From NCBI GenBank assembly GCA_012520315.1, contig JAAYOM010000048.1:1-42209 (forward strand): a DNA stretch of 42,209 bases. The letters run 5' to 3'. Source of the DNA: Bacillota bacterium. GTDB taxonomy: Bacteria > Bacillota > Limnochordia > Darwinibacteriales > Darwinibacteriaceae. A program made the position numbers and the translations under genes. Below the pieces are notes generated by a model that did not search any database, had not been told where the DNA came from, and saw only the letters and a program-made list of their open reading frames with translations. How positions within the stretch are numbered: position 1 is the stretch's first letter; the number at the start of each line of letters is the position of its first letter. Positions 28,265 through 36,812 of the stretch are shown in pieces.

Positions 28265-28304
28265 GAGCCTAGCAGGACATGCATAGAGAAGAGGATGAAG
28301 ACTA

Positions 28305-28949
28305 GTGCGCGTGAAAAATAGACTGTTCCTCGGCCTGGCACTTAGCCTAGTGCTCACGCTTCTGGCGGGGTCTCTACCACCTGCCGGCCAGAGTGCGGCA
28401 AAAAGTGTCGGGAAAGAGTCAATCTCCATCGAGACTTTGCTAAGAGAGCATGAAGAAGAATTGGACAACTACAAAGCCTCCTTGCAGCAGGCGGGGGAAG
28501 ATACTTTTCGGGAAAAGCAGGGGGAACTGCTCCGCGCCCAAGCCCAGGCGCTGCATAATGAGGCCAAAAAGCTGCGGGGGCAAATGGAAGAAAGGCTCCA
28601 GGCTCTAAGTGAGGATATCTCTCAAGGAATTTTACGTCAGCAGCTCCAGCTTATGCTCGTCAGCTTAGATGCAAAGCAGCAAGAGGCCCATCTGGCACGG
28701 ATAGCAGAGCTGGAGACTGAAATGAAACAAGTCCAGGCCAAACTGGAGGAGGAGTATCAGGCTCAGCTGGATGAGCTCCAGAGTGAACACGAACAGCGCA
28801 GTCGAAAAGAAGCGGCCCTTCTCAAGGCCGAGATCGAACAAGCAATGGATGACGAATTTGCCCAGTATCAGCTGGGACTGCTGGTAGAATTGGAAACGCA
28901 GATTGTAAAAAAGCGATCCACCTTGGCTAGTGAGGATGCAAATCGGTGA
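28305..28949 (+). CDS. Exported coiled-coil protein, Skp/OmpH-like
   Basis: The 214-residue protein has a signal peptide (hydrophobic about 8-22) and then is almost entirely charged and helical: long stretches of Glu, Gln, Lys, Leu and Ala with heptad character from about residue 45 to 200. It lacks a recognisable Skp head domain, but its location between bamA and an OmpH-type gene suggests a periplasmic chaperone or tether. The start is GTG at 28305 with AAGAGGATGA upstream. A structural coiled-coil linking wall and outer membrane is an alternative. Confidence 0.7.
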   Translation: MRVKNRLFLGLALSLVLTLLAGSLPPAGQSAAKSVGKESISIETLLREHEEELDNYKASLQQAGEDTFREKQGELLRAQAQALHNEAKKLRGQMEERLQALSEDISQGILRQQLQLMLVSLDAKQQEAHLARIAELETEMKQVQAKLEEEYQAQLDELQSEHEQRSRKEAALLKAEIEQAMDDEFAQYQLGLLVELETQIVKKRSTLASEDANR

Positions 28950-28979
28950 TACTAACGCCAGTAAGGTGGTGACAGACAA

Positions 28980-29399
28980 GTGAAATATCTGCCTTGGGGC
29001 TTAGCAGGTTTGCTGGCCATAGCCTTGATCTGGGCGCTGACTATGGCACCTTCAGGTGAAACTGTGGGGACAGTGAATCTGGCCAGGATTGTGGACGAAA
29101 GTGCCCGGGCCCAGGAGTTGAACCGCATGTTGAGTGAGCGGTTTGAAGAACTGGTCACCCGCTTTGACCTAGGAACAGAGCCGGAAGAAGGGGATGTGGA
29201 TCGGGCAAGTCGGGAAAGGGAGGCTTACGCAGAATACTTAGCATATCGGCTGGAACTTGAGACCCAGTTTCAGGCGGAAGTAGACGGCATCATTAAAGAG
29301 GTTGCACAGCAAGAAAAGGTGACCATAGTTCTGGATGAAGATGTGGTCCGTTTCGGCGGTAAAGACCTGACAGATGAAGTGATCGCCAAGCTCAAATAA
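28980..29399 (+). CDS. skp: Skp/OmpH-family periplasmic chaperone
   Basis: Skp holds unfolded outer-membrane proteins in the periplasm on the way to BamA. The 139-residue protein has an N-terminal membrane or signal segment (about 4-22), the first strand of the OmpH fold as VGTVNLARIVDES, a helical arm in the middle, and a C-terminal strand part QEKVTIVLDEDVVRFGGKDLTDEVIAKL, which is the usual family ending. GTG start at 28980 after AAGGTGGTGA. It follows a second, more divergent coiled-coil gene by 30 bases. Confidence 0.87.
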   Translation: MKYLPWGLAGLLAIALIWALTMAPSGETVGTVNLARIVDESARAQELNRMLSERFEELVTRFDLGTEPEEGDVDRASREREAYAEYLAYRLELETQFQAEVDGIIKEVAQQEKVTIVLDEDVVRFGGKDLTDEVIAKLK

Positions 29400-29431
29400 T
29401 GCTCCTCCGTGACTTTGCTCACGGAGGAGCA
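29400..29431 (+). terminator. Perfect 13-bp hairpin after skp
   Basis: TGCTCCTCCGTGA and TCACGGAGGAGCA pair perfectly around a 6-base loop right after the skp stop. Only a short T-rich tail (CTGTTT) follows, so it may attenuate or protect the 3' end rather than stop transcription fully. The 134-base gap to the next gene has no convincing promoter. Confidence 0.65.
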
Positions 29432-29533
29432 CTGTTTATGGCTTGAACCCACAAACTCCCATTAAGTATCGGCAGGTTATTGCCGGGGGAAGGAGAATGT
29501 TTAAAGGCAGAAAGTGAGAAGAGAGGTTGACTT

Positions 29534-30127
29534 ATGCGCAATTATCCATTCATAGTTTTTGTATTGTTTGCTGTACTTATTGTCGGTGCAATGCCGGCGG
29601 CTGCATCCAGAATTCTGTCTATGCCCACCGCAGATGTCATTGGTGAGGCACTGGAGCTAAATTTTCTTTATCATCGCGGCATCAGTTCGCTGGAAGCACA
29701 GTATGGATTCTATCCAGGCTTAAGTGGGGGTCTCAGGCAAGAATTTGGCGGCAATCTGTATGCTACTTTGCGTGTAGCCATTGTTGAAGAGACCCAGTCC
29801 CTGCCAGGTTTTGCCCTAGGTGGAGAGCTTTCGCTCAAGCAGCCCCATCTCTATGCGGTTGCCTCTAAACAGCTGGGACTGCCTGGCCTGCGGGGGCATC
29901 TGGCTTTAGGATCTGGCCGTTATGCAAAGGGAATGGCTGGAGTGAGCTTGATGCTGAATCCGGTTCAGGTTAAAAATGCCCCCACCACATCCCTCTTTGT
30001 GGAGTATGACGGTGATGGTGTCAATGGAGGTTTAACGGCCCAGTTTAGTCCGGAGCTCAAGGCGAATTTGGGCTTATCTTCGGGCTATGGTCTAAGCTTT
30101 GGCTTGAGTTTTCGGGCAGCTTTTTAG
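29534..30127 (+). CDS. Small exported protein, probable outer-membrane beta-barrel
   Basis: I do not recognise a family. The 197-residue protein has a clear signal peptide (cleavage near PAAASR). The mature part is rich in Gly, Leu, Ser and Tyr with alternating hydrophobic residues, few charges, and repeated amphipathic strands (for example LYATLRVAIVEE, ATSLFVEYDGD-like and GLSFGLSFRAAF), and it ends in Phe, the usual BamA recognition residue. That pattern fits an eight-stranded or similar barrel. It lies between skp and lptF/G, so it may take part in envelope biogenesis or be an accessory of lipid export; function is not known. Confidence 0.7.
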   Translation: MRNYPFIVFVLFAVLIVGAMPAAASRILSMPTADVIGEALELNFLYHRGISSLEAQYGFYPGLSGGLRQEFGGNLYATLRVAIVEETQSLPGFALGGELSLKQPHLYAVASKQLGLPGLRGHLALGSGRYAKGMAGVSLMLNPVQVKNAPTTSLFVEYDGDGVNGGLTAQFSPELKANLGLSSGYGLSFGLSFRAAF

Positions 30128-30165
30128 CTGAACTGCCCTTTAGGCAGTTGTGAGGTGTTGGCAAG

Positions 30166-31242
30166 ATGAGGATCTTCGATAGGTATCTGATACGCGAGTT
30201 TCTAGGACCATTCTTATTCTGCGTTACAGGCTTTACTGTGGTGCTTTTGAGCGGTCTGCTTTTTGAACTGACCGACTTGATTTTCGTCCATGAAGTGGCG
30301 GTTTTTACAGTAAGTAAGATGCTGCTTTACCGCATTCCTGCAACCGTGGTCATGACACTGCCTATAGCTACTTTGTTTGCTACGCTTTTATCGATCGGTC
30401 GTTTAGTCCAGGAGAGCGAAATGACAGTGCTCCGGGGCAGCGGAATACCTGTGCCCCGCTTAATCGTGCCTATTTTGGCAATGGGTATTTTAATCAGCTT
30501 TTTCTCCTACGCCTCGTCTGAGAGAATTGTTCCCCAGGCCAACCACAGATTTGAGAATCTTTTACGGCAAATCATTTTTTCTGATGGTGTCCCCGTTGTC
30601 CAGGAAAATGTCTTCTTCCACGGGGGTGAAGACCGCTACTTTTACATCGGTGAGGTGCAAACCAAGACGAATGAACTTAAAAAGATCTTAGTCTATGAGC
30701 TGAGTGAGGAGCGTTTTCCTAGCATTACCAGCGCCAAGCGGGGAATTTTTCAGGATCATACTTGGGTTTTGGAGGACGGCGTGTATCAGGAACTTGATGA
30801 GGAAGGCTTTGTCCAATTTGAGAGCCGCTTTCAGCGCATGGAGATCGTTACTGAACAAGAAGGCGAGGTGTACCTGGGTAATCAGCGCACGACCGATGAG
30901 ATGAACCGTAAAGAGCTGGGAGAGTACATTGAACGCTTTCAAAAGGGCGGACTGAAGGTTCTTTCCTTTGTCGTTGATTACCACCTCAAGCTGGCCTTGC
31001 CCATGGCCTCCTTTGTGTTTGCCCTCTTTGCAGCCCCCTTGGCGCTTTTAGGCAGGGGAGGGCGCTCTTTTGGAGTTGTCTTAAGCCTAGTTATACTTCT
31101 TGTGTATTATGTGGCGGTCTCTGTCTGCCGGTCCATGGGTGTCAATGAAATGCTGCCCCCGGTTGCCGCTGCCTGGCTGGCTAACACTCTGTTTGCCGTT
31201 TCCGGTTTTGTATTCTTGGTCAGGTCTGACCATTTGCGTTAG
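30166..31242 (+). CDS. lptG: LPS export ABC permease, LptF/LptG family
   Basis: Members of this family (YjgP/YjgQ) form the membrane part of the LptB2FG extractor that lifts lipopolysaccharide out of the inner membrane. The 358-residue protein starts IFDRYLIREFLGPFLFCVTGF, the usual first segment, has three hydrophobic spans in the first 115 residues, a periplasmic beta-jellyroll (about 130-255) and three more spans at the C-terminus. Residues MTVLRGSGIPVPRLI mark the cytoplasmic coupling region. Only one such gene is in the window; LptF versus LptG cannot be decided. Next gene is lptD. Confidence 0.9.
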   Translation: MRIFDRYLIREFLGPFLFCVTGFTVVLLSGLLFELTDLIFVHEVAVFTVSKMLLYRIPATVVMTLPIATLFATLLSIGRLVQESEMTVLRGSGIPVPRLIVPILAMGILISFFSYASSERIVPQANHRFENLLRQIIFSDGVPVVQENVFFHGGEDRYFYIGEVQTKTNELKKILVYELSEERFPSITSAKRGIFQDHTWVLEDGVYQELDEEGFVQFESRFQRMEIVTEQEGEVYLGNQRTTDEMNRKELGEYIERFQKGGLKVLSFVVDYHLKLALPMASFVFALFAAPLALLGRGGRSFGVVLSLVILLVYYVAVSVCRSMGVNEMLPPVAAAWLANTLFAVSGFVFLVRSDHLR

Positions 31243-31257
31243 AATTGGGGAGATTCT

Positions 31258-33396
31258 GTGCGGTCTAAAGGAAGGGTTTTAATTGCATCTCTGCTGTGTA
31301 TGCTCGCGGCGGCCTTGTATCCCATGGTAACTGTGGCCAAAGAACGGGTACACATCACCGCGGCCGAATCTGGACTTTATGACTGGGAGAATCAGATCTT
31401 TGAAGCCCGGGGTAATGTGGCGGTCACATCAGGTGATCTATCGCTAGAGGGCAATCTGTTGACCATGGATCTCACAACTGGGGAGGTCTGGGTGCAAGGT
31501 GATGTGAAACTCCGCCAGGGAGAGCGGGAGCTGCAGGGTGAAGTTCTCGTTTACAATTTTGAAACGGGGCAGGGATCCTTTGAAGAGGCCCGGGCTGAGT
31601 TTATCCTGCCGGAGAAAACCGGCAGCGTCTTCCTCAAAGGCCAGACAATCGGCATTGACGAAGAAAAATATACCGTGCAGGGTGCAGAGTTTACCACTTG
31701 TGACCTTGCAGAAAGCCACTTTCATCTAGCCACAAAAGAGCTAGAGTATTATCCCGGTGAAAAAGTAGTCATCCGCGGCGTTACCTATTACGAGGGCAAA
31801 GTTCCCCTTTTCTACTGGCCATATGTCGTAATTCCTTTGGATTTGGATGATGGGTTCAACCGCTTTACCCTGCCGGTTTTTGGGTACAGCGAAATTGAAG
31901 GGTATTACATGAAAAATACCTTCAACTACTACTTTAACTCCAAATCCCACGGCGAGCTCTATGTAGATTTGTTCACCCGCCTAGGGCTCGGGGTAGGGGC
32001 GCGGCATTTCTACGAACTGGAGAAGCTCGGTAAAGGTTCACTTTACCTCTATGGCATTCCCACAAGTTCAAGTCCAGTTCTTAAGGGTGCCTTCAGCCAC
32101 AGCTGGCAAAATGATAACTGGAGCATTTCAACCGCTACAAACTACGAAGATTCCTGGGTCAAGCATGACCTGAGCACCGACAATAGACTCAGGCTGAAGC
32201 TGGCCAAGACCTATGCGGAAGCGTGGTTTAAGTACTCGAAAAATCCAGCAGTAACCACTAGTGAAAAGCAGGAAATTGGCTTGACTTGGGCACAGAGCTT
32301 GACCGACAGCTGGCGCTTCAACTTGAAGGCATCTATGATCGAACAGAGCAGAAACGAAGTGGACACCAGGGTATTGGACTATTTGGCCGAGACGGTTTAT
32401 CGCTATGGCCAACACACCTTTACGCTCGCCGCCCAGCAGCAGTATAATCCAGATCTTTTGGAGGGCGAGAGTCCGCCTTGGACGAGTGTACAGCGCATCC
32501 CGGAATTTAAGTGGACTGTCAGCGATTTAGGCATCCCCAAGCTGCCCATAACGACCCAGCTTGTGCTGGGTCGTTATGGGGAAAGACCGTCTACGGTGAC
32601 TTTGAACAGGGCCTTTGGCCAGCTTACCTTAGCTCAGCGCTCTTGGCGGCCTACCGCGAGCACTACCTTCAGCTACCAAGGTCATGCGGCAGGGGCAATC
32701 TACGGTGATCAACAGAAACAGGGCTGGCTCTACGGACGTGTAGGAGTGACGCAAAGGCTGGGCACCAGACTCCAGTTCGCAACAACCTACAGCCGCCGTG
32801 ATGTTTGGGGAATATCTCCATTTCGCTTTGATCGGCAGAGTCCCCTGCAGACTCTTGATCTAAACTTGAACTACACAACGGAACCGCTGCGTGTTATCGC
32901 GCGCACCAGTTATAATCTGATTAAGAAAGAGTTTAGCACTTTGACTATCCAAACAACTTGGAAACCAATGGAAAACTGGAGCATAAGCGCCAGGACAGAT
33001 TTTGACTTAAACCGCAAAAATATGACAAATGTAATTCCCACAGTGCAATATAAGAAAGAGGAGCTTGAACTGCGGCTGGGAATGTGGTATCAACCTGACC
33101 GAGGCGAGCTGCGGCGAGTGGAAGGCGAATTCGTGTTGCCCCTCGATTCGTGGCTGATCAGTTATGACAGTGTCTATGAGCCTCCCAAACAGGCCTTTAC
33201 CAAAGGGAAGATCTCAGTCACCAAGGACTTCCACTGCCGCAAGTTAAGTGTTTCGTACGACCATGTGAGAAACAGCGTGGCACTGCAATTTACCATCAAC
33301 GCCTTCCCAACTCTCCCGCTTGGTTGGGATTCCGAGGGCGGACTCAGCCTCTTTGATTTGGAAGATGTAGCTGACCTGATTGGGGTAGAGGAGTGA
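31258..33396 (+). CDS. lptD: LPS assembly protein LptD
   Basis: LptD is the outer-membrane barrel through which lipopolysaccharide reaches the surface. The 712-residue protein has a signal peptide, an N-terminal OstA/LptA-like jellyroll (about 30-150: GLYDWENQIFEARGNV, LTMDLTTGEVWVQGDVKL), and then a long C-terminal barrel region. The link region TTCDLAESHFHLATKELEYY and GVPLFYWPYVVIP-type sequence (here KVPLFYWPYVVIPLD) is characteristic. Only scattered cysteines are present, so the disulfide pattern of the E. coli protein is not conserved. The start is GTG at 31258 after GGGGAGA. The end overlaps lptC. Confidence 0.9.
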   Translation: MRSKGRVLIASLLCMLAAALYPMVTVAKERVHITAAESGLYDWENQIFEARGNVAVTSGDLSLEGNLLTMDLTTGEVWVQGDVKLRQGERELQGEVLVYNFETGQGSFEEARAEFILPEKTGSVFLKGQTIGIDEEKYTVQGAEFTTCDLAESHFHLATKELEYYPGEKVVIRGVTYYEGKVPLFYWPYVVIPLDLDDGFNRFTLPVFGYSEIEGYYMKNTFNYYFNSKSHGELYVDLFTRLGLGVGARHFYELEKLGKGSLYLYGIPTSSSPVLKGAFSHSWQNDNWSISTATNYEDSWVKHDLSTDNRLRLKLAKTYAEAWFKYSKNPAVTTSEKQEIGLTWAQSLTDSWRFNLKASMIEQSRNEVDTRVLDYLAETVYRYGQHTFTLAAQQQYNPDLLEGESPPWTSVQRIPEFKWTVSDLGIPKLPITTQLVLGRYGERPSTVTLNRAFGQLTLAQRSWRPTASTTFSYQGHAAGAIYGDQQKQGWLYGRVGVTQRLGTRLQFATTYSRRDVWGISPFRFDRQSPLQTLDLNLNYTTEPLRVIARTSYNLIKKEFSTLTIQTTWKPMENWSISARTDFDLNRKNMTNVIPTVQYKKEELELRLGMWYQPDRGELRRVEGEFVLPLDSWLISYDSVYEPPKQAFTKGKISVTKDFHCRKLSVSYDHVRNSVALQFTINAFPTLPLGWDSEGGLSLFDLEDVADLIGVEE

Positions 33397-34040
33397 TCAG
33401 GTTGAACAGCAAGCTGAAAAAAGGCCTCATTTTCGGGGCAGCCCTGATTGCCTTGATCGTTTTAGCCCTGCGCTTCTTCGTCGAACCTCCGCCTCCCGCT
33501 GTTAGTATTCCCCCCAGTGTGCAGCTGCTAGAATCGCGGCTGGTAGGGAGGAAGGACGGGGTGAGGCAGTGGGAAATTTTGGCCCAGTCAGTACTGCAGG
33601 CAGGTGACTCTGTAACTTTGACTAACTTAGACGAAATGGTCATGTTTCAGAACCAAGAACCCTATCTGAATATCGATGCTGAGACCGCCGTCTGGAATCG
33701 CAAGCAGGATGTGCTGCATTTGTATGAGGCGATTGTCCGGGACAACGGGGAAGACGGACTTTATTTAGAAAGTGATCTCTTGGTCTGGGAAGGCGCTGAG
33801 GAGACTCTTAACTCGCCAGGCCCGGTCTTTATCCTGTGGCAAGGATTGGAGATTAGGGCAGCAGAAATGCTGTTGGAGTCGCAAGCTAGACTGCTTTACC
33901 TCAGGGATGATGTGCAGATTAGGGATGGCTCCATGTTGTGGCGCATGGATAGGGCGGTGTATGACTTAGACGCTGAGCTGATGGATTTCTATGGCAATTT
34001 GCTTTTGGAAGGGGAGGCTGGGCAAAGTGAAAGTGAGTAG
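33393..34040 (+). CDS. lptC: LPS export protein LptC
   Basis: LptC is a bitopic inner-membrane protein that passes lipopolysaccharide from LptB2FG to LptA. The 215-residue protein has one N-terminal membrane span (about 10-28) followed by a jellyroll domain with the repeated pattern of LNIDAETAVWNRKQDVLHLY and EIRAAEMLLESQARLLYLRDDVQI. GTG 33393 overlaps the lptD stop; a TTG at 33402, 8 bases after GAGGAG, is an equally good start. The 3' end overlaps lptA by 14 bases. Confidence 0.86.
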   Translation: MIRLNSKLKKGLIFGAALIALIVLALRFFVEPPPPAVSIPPSVQLLESRLVGRKDGVRQWEILAQSVLQAGDSVTLTNLDEMVMFQNQEPYLNIDAETAVWNRKQDVLHLYEAIVRDNGEDGLYLESDLLVWEGAEETLNSPGPVFILWQGLEIRAAEMLLESQARLLYLRDDVQIRDGSMLWRMDRAVYDLDAELMDFYGNLLLEGEAGQSESE

Positions 34041-34608
34041 GAAGTTGGTTGGCTTGCTGTTGTTGCTTGCGTTTCTCGGAGCTGCACAGACAGCCCGGGG
34101 GCAAGGACAAATTGGTACTCTGCATATTACAGGAGTTTCGTCCGAGGTTTCCACAGGGCGCTATGATCGGGAAGCCGGAATCTTCTATGCCGATGTGAGC
34201 GAAATCTCTGGAGCTCTAATCACCTTTGTTTATGATGATGTGGAGATAATGGGCAAGATTATGGAGTGGCGAACCGATGATGACTATTTGATTTTCAGCA
34301 TCGATGCCAAGCTGACCCAGGAAGATTTTGAACTGACAGGGGATCTGATAGAATACTTCGGCGAAGAAAAGGGACTTAGGGCAGAAGGGAATGTAGTAGT
34401 GGTCACAGAGGACGCTACAGTCTATGCAGACCGTCTCGATTACGACGAGGAAACAGATGAAGCCCTGTTTACTGGCAGTGTGCGAGTTGTCTTCTCCGAC
34501 GGGTTCATGATCGGAGAGAAACTTCTGATGTATCTGGAAAAAAGTGAACTGCAGTTCTTTGGTTCCTTCCAGGGTGAATTCAATGAAGAGGATACTAACG
34601 AGGAGTAA
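34027..34608 (+). CDS. lptA: Periplasmic LPS bridge protein LptA (OstA-like)
   Basis: LptA molecules stack to form the periplasmic bridge between LptC and LptD. GTG 34027, 9 bases after GGGGAGG, gives 193 residues with a signal peptide ending near TARGQG; an ATG at 33991 is in frame but lies upstream of that site. The mature protein is an OstA jellyroll with repeats such as DLIEYFGEEKGLRAEGNVVV and DRLDYDEETDEALFTGSVRV. It closes the lptF/G-D-C-A group. A promoter region follows. Confidence 0.88.
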   Translation: MKVSRKLVGLLLLLAFLGAAQTARGQGQIGTLHITGVSSEVSTGRYDREAGIFYADVSEISGALITFVYDDVEIMGKIMEWRTDDDYLIFSIDAKLTQEDFELTGDLIEYFGEEKGLRAEGNVVVVTEDATVYADRLDYDEETDEALFTGSVRVVFSDGFMIGEKLLMYLEKSELQFFGSFQGEFNEEDTNEE

Positions 34609-34648
34609 TTAATAACAATACTAGCGAGCTTTACCAGTTAAACCCCAG

Positions 34649-34677
34649 CTAGCGACATGTTATAATTAAGTCGCTAG
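34649..34677 (+). promoter_or_regulatory. Extended -10 promoter inside a perfect palindrome (probable operator)
   Basis: TGTTATAAT (34658-34666) is an extended -10 element. It is flanked by a perfect 8-bp inverted repeat, CTAGCGAC (34649-34656) and GTCGCTAG (34670-34677), 21 bases centre to centre. A third CTAGCGA lies at 34621-34627 in direct orientation, 28 bases upstream. The -35 region (TTAAAC at 34638) is poor, as is usual with an extended -10. Placement over the -10 suggests a repressor site. Confidence 0.65.
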
Positions 34678-34693
34678 GTGAGGAGGCAGGGTA

Positions 34694-36799
34694 ATGCTCG
34701 TTTTTTTTCGAGACGGCTTTTATAAAGACCTCATAATTTTATTGATCATTACAGTAATTGTAGGTGCAGTGTTTTCCCAAGGTATCGCCTGGGCCATTGA
34801 CACCTATTTTGGCGATACCCTCGATGGGATGATCGGAGAATATGGTGAATACGATGTAATACTGCACATTCGTGAGGAAGCAAAAGAAGCTGCTATGAGG
34901 GAACTGGACAGAATCGGGCAGGAGTCGTTTCCTGGTTACCGGATCAAAGAATCTCTCACAATTGCAGGACAAGCCAACTTCTTTTTTGGCTTTCCCGCAG
35001 AGCATCGTACTAAGGAGGTATTGGAGGCAATCACCTCCTATTTTGGCGCGGTTCCAGGCATAAGCGGATATACGCTTATGGTGGAACCGAGTGTGTTAAT
35101 CCGAGGCGTGCACCCTGCCGTGCGGGAAGACTTGCGGGAGCAGATTGAAGGGCTGGAAGGTGTTAGATTTGCGGTGAAAGACGGCGGCAACCTTGTAGTT
35201 GTACTGTCCCATGAAGACCGGATTGACACTGTAACGGGTGCTGTCGAAAGCATTCTCCAGCAATATCAGATTCTAGAACTGCGGTTTCCCATGGGCTTTG
35301 AAGTTGATACGCAGGAAGTGGGGAATCAGGCTCTTAAGGTCTTGCGTGCTCAGGGCCTGTCTGGAGACCGCAGCTATACTAATGTTACCTCGGCCGAATA
35401 CGGAGAGGATTTAGATGCCTTCTTGAAGGCTTTGGTCGAGATGCGTGACTTTCTCGGGAGCTATGCTTCTCAGGTGCGGATCAGTCCAGAACCTAGCGCC
35501 AGGCTTGGCGTAGGAGAACTGATCATTTTAGAGGACGGTCTAATCATCGAGGTTACGGGAGTTTATGGAGACTTAGTGGAGGCCATGATTGTGGAAGGCT
35601 CGCCTGTGCAATCTACGGACAAGATAGTACAAAGGGGCTATCGCTTCCTGGGCGAAGGTGAACGGGGCGAGTGGATAGGTAATGTGGAGATTGAAAATGA
35701 GCGTTATCGTCTGGCCTATGCAGTGGATGAAAGCCTGCGTCTCCTGGAGGAACTGGAAGAGCTGTCCATCCAGGCCAGTAACGCTGTGGACAATGCAGAA
35801 GCAGTGCTGATTACCTTCCAGGAGGCATTGATGCAGCTTGAGGTATTGCAGGTGCAAATGAGGCAGCTCAATGAGGGCATAGCAGGGGATGGAATCAACT
35901 CTTCCGGCGAACAGTTCTTGCTGACCATCCTCTTAAACGGGCTGTTTCAGACCCTGGCCCAGGGCGTGATCAATACTGGAGAAGAGCCCCTGGATTCACT
36001 GCAGAATCTTGATCTGGAGGCAATGCGCAAGAGTCTGTCTGGGATAAGTGAACAGATTGGTAATGTGCAGGAAACTGATGTGGCTGCGATTATAGAGCAA
36101 ATTGGCTTTGTCCGGGACACACTGCCTAATCTTAACGATGCGGAAATTGGCCAGTCTATCCGCCTGATCAACACCTATTTGGGCGGTCAGGTCATTCCCG
36201 GTGAGCGCATCCAGCTGCTGATTCAGGGTAAGGCGGTGGACGAGAAGATGTTGGAGGGAGTTTTCCAAAGGGAGCTTGACAATCCCTACCTGCATACCTA
36301 CTCTACCTCAGTGGGGATGGTGACGCCCGATGCCAGGGGAGAGCTGTTTAGGATTCTCAAGGAAGTCCGTTCTATCGTCGCCGGCATGCTGGCGATTATC
36401 TTCACCATCATTGTGCTGGTCTTGGATCATGCCACCATATTTAGTACGCTAAAGTATGTCCGTGCCAGTGGAAAACCTGTAAGAAAGGGCCTGGCAGGCC
36501 TCCTTAATCCCCTGATTTTCCTGGGAGGGGCCCTGGGCAGCCTGATTTTAACCAGCGTATACTACCTGGCCAGATCGGAGATTCCATTTTTCAGCCTGCC
36601 TTTGATTGTACTATTGGGCTTTGGCTTAGGTGTACTCATTGCTTTTATGGCTGAACGTTTTAGCCCTGTGAACAGTATGGAGCTGATGGCGGCACAGTCC
36701 TTGGGTCTTTCTAACGTACAAATCATGCGAGAAGTGGTTATACCGCCGAGCCGTCCAGGGCTTCTGAACTTGCTCAACCGCTTCAAACAGCAGTTTTAG
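34694..36799 (+). CDS. Large ABC-type permease-like membrane protein, MacB/FtsX-like topology
   Basis: I do not recognise a family. The 701-residue protein has a membrane segment near residues 12-33, a very large outer domain (to about 559) with a helical, Glu/Gln/Leu-rich part around 340-480, and three C-terminal membrane segments (about 561-578, 603-625, 632-652). This one-plus-three layout is that of MacB/FtsX permeases. After the last span, residues 663-689 (ELMAAQSLGLSNVQIMREVV, then IPPSRPG) look like the EAA coupling loop of import permeases (AA, central G, P). The next gene, 13 bases on, is an ABC ATPase, so they are probably partners. The substrate is unknown; the surrounding lpt genes suggest lipid or envelope traffic. 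Confidence 0.7.
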   Translation: MLVFFRDGFYKDLIILLIITVIVGAVFSQGIAWAIDTYFGDTLDGMIGEYGEYDVILHIREEAKEAAMRELDRIGQESFPGYRIKESLTIAGQANFFFGFPAEHRTKEVLEAITSYFGAVPGISGYTLMVEPSVLIRGVHPAVREDLREQIEGLEGVRFAVKDGGNLVVVLSHEDRIDTVTGAVESILQQYQILELRFPMGFEVDTQEVGNQALKVLRAQGLSGDRSYTNVTSAEYGEDLDAFLKALVEMRDFLGSYASQVRISPEPSARLGVGELIILEDGLIIEVTGVYGDLVEAMIVEGSPVQSTDKIVQRGYRFLGEGERGEWIGNVEIENERYRLAYAVDESLRLLEELEELSIQASNAVDNAEAVLITFQEALMQLEVLQVQMRQLNEGIAGDGINSSGEQFLLTILLNGLFQTLAQGVINTGEEPLDSLQNLDLEAMRKSLSGISEQIGNVQETDVAAIIEQIGFVRDTLPNLNDAEIGQSIRLINTYLGGQVIPGERIQLLIQGKAVDEKMLEGVFQRELDNPYLHTYSTSVGMVTPDARGELFRILKEVRSIVAGMLAIIFTIIVLVLDHATIFSTLKYVRASGKPVRKGLAGLLNPLIFLGGALGSLILTSVYYLARSEIPFFSLPLIVLLGFGLGVLIAFMAERFSPVNSMELMAAQSLGLSNVQIMREVVIPPSRPGLLNLLNRFKQQF

Positions 36800-36812
36800 A
36801 GGGGGTGGGAAC

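Noticed and set aside
29443-29485. TTGAAC plus TAAGTAT as a promoter, and the CGGCA/TGCCG hairpin before the small barrel gene
   Set aside because: Spacing is only 14 bases and the 5-bp stem is too short to stand out from chance.
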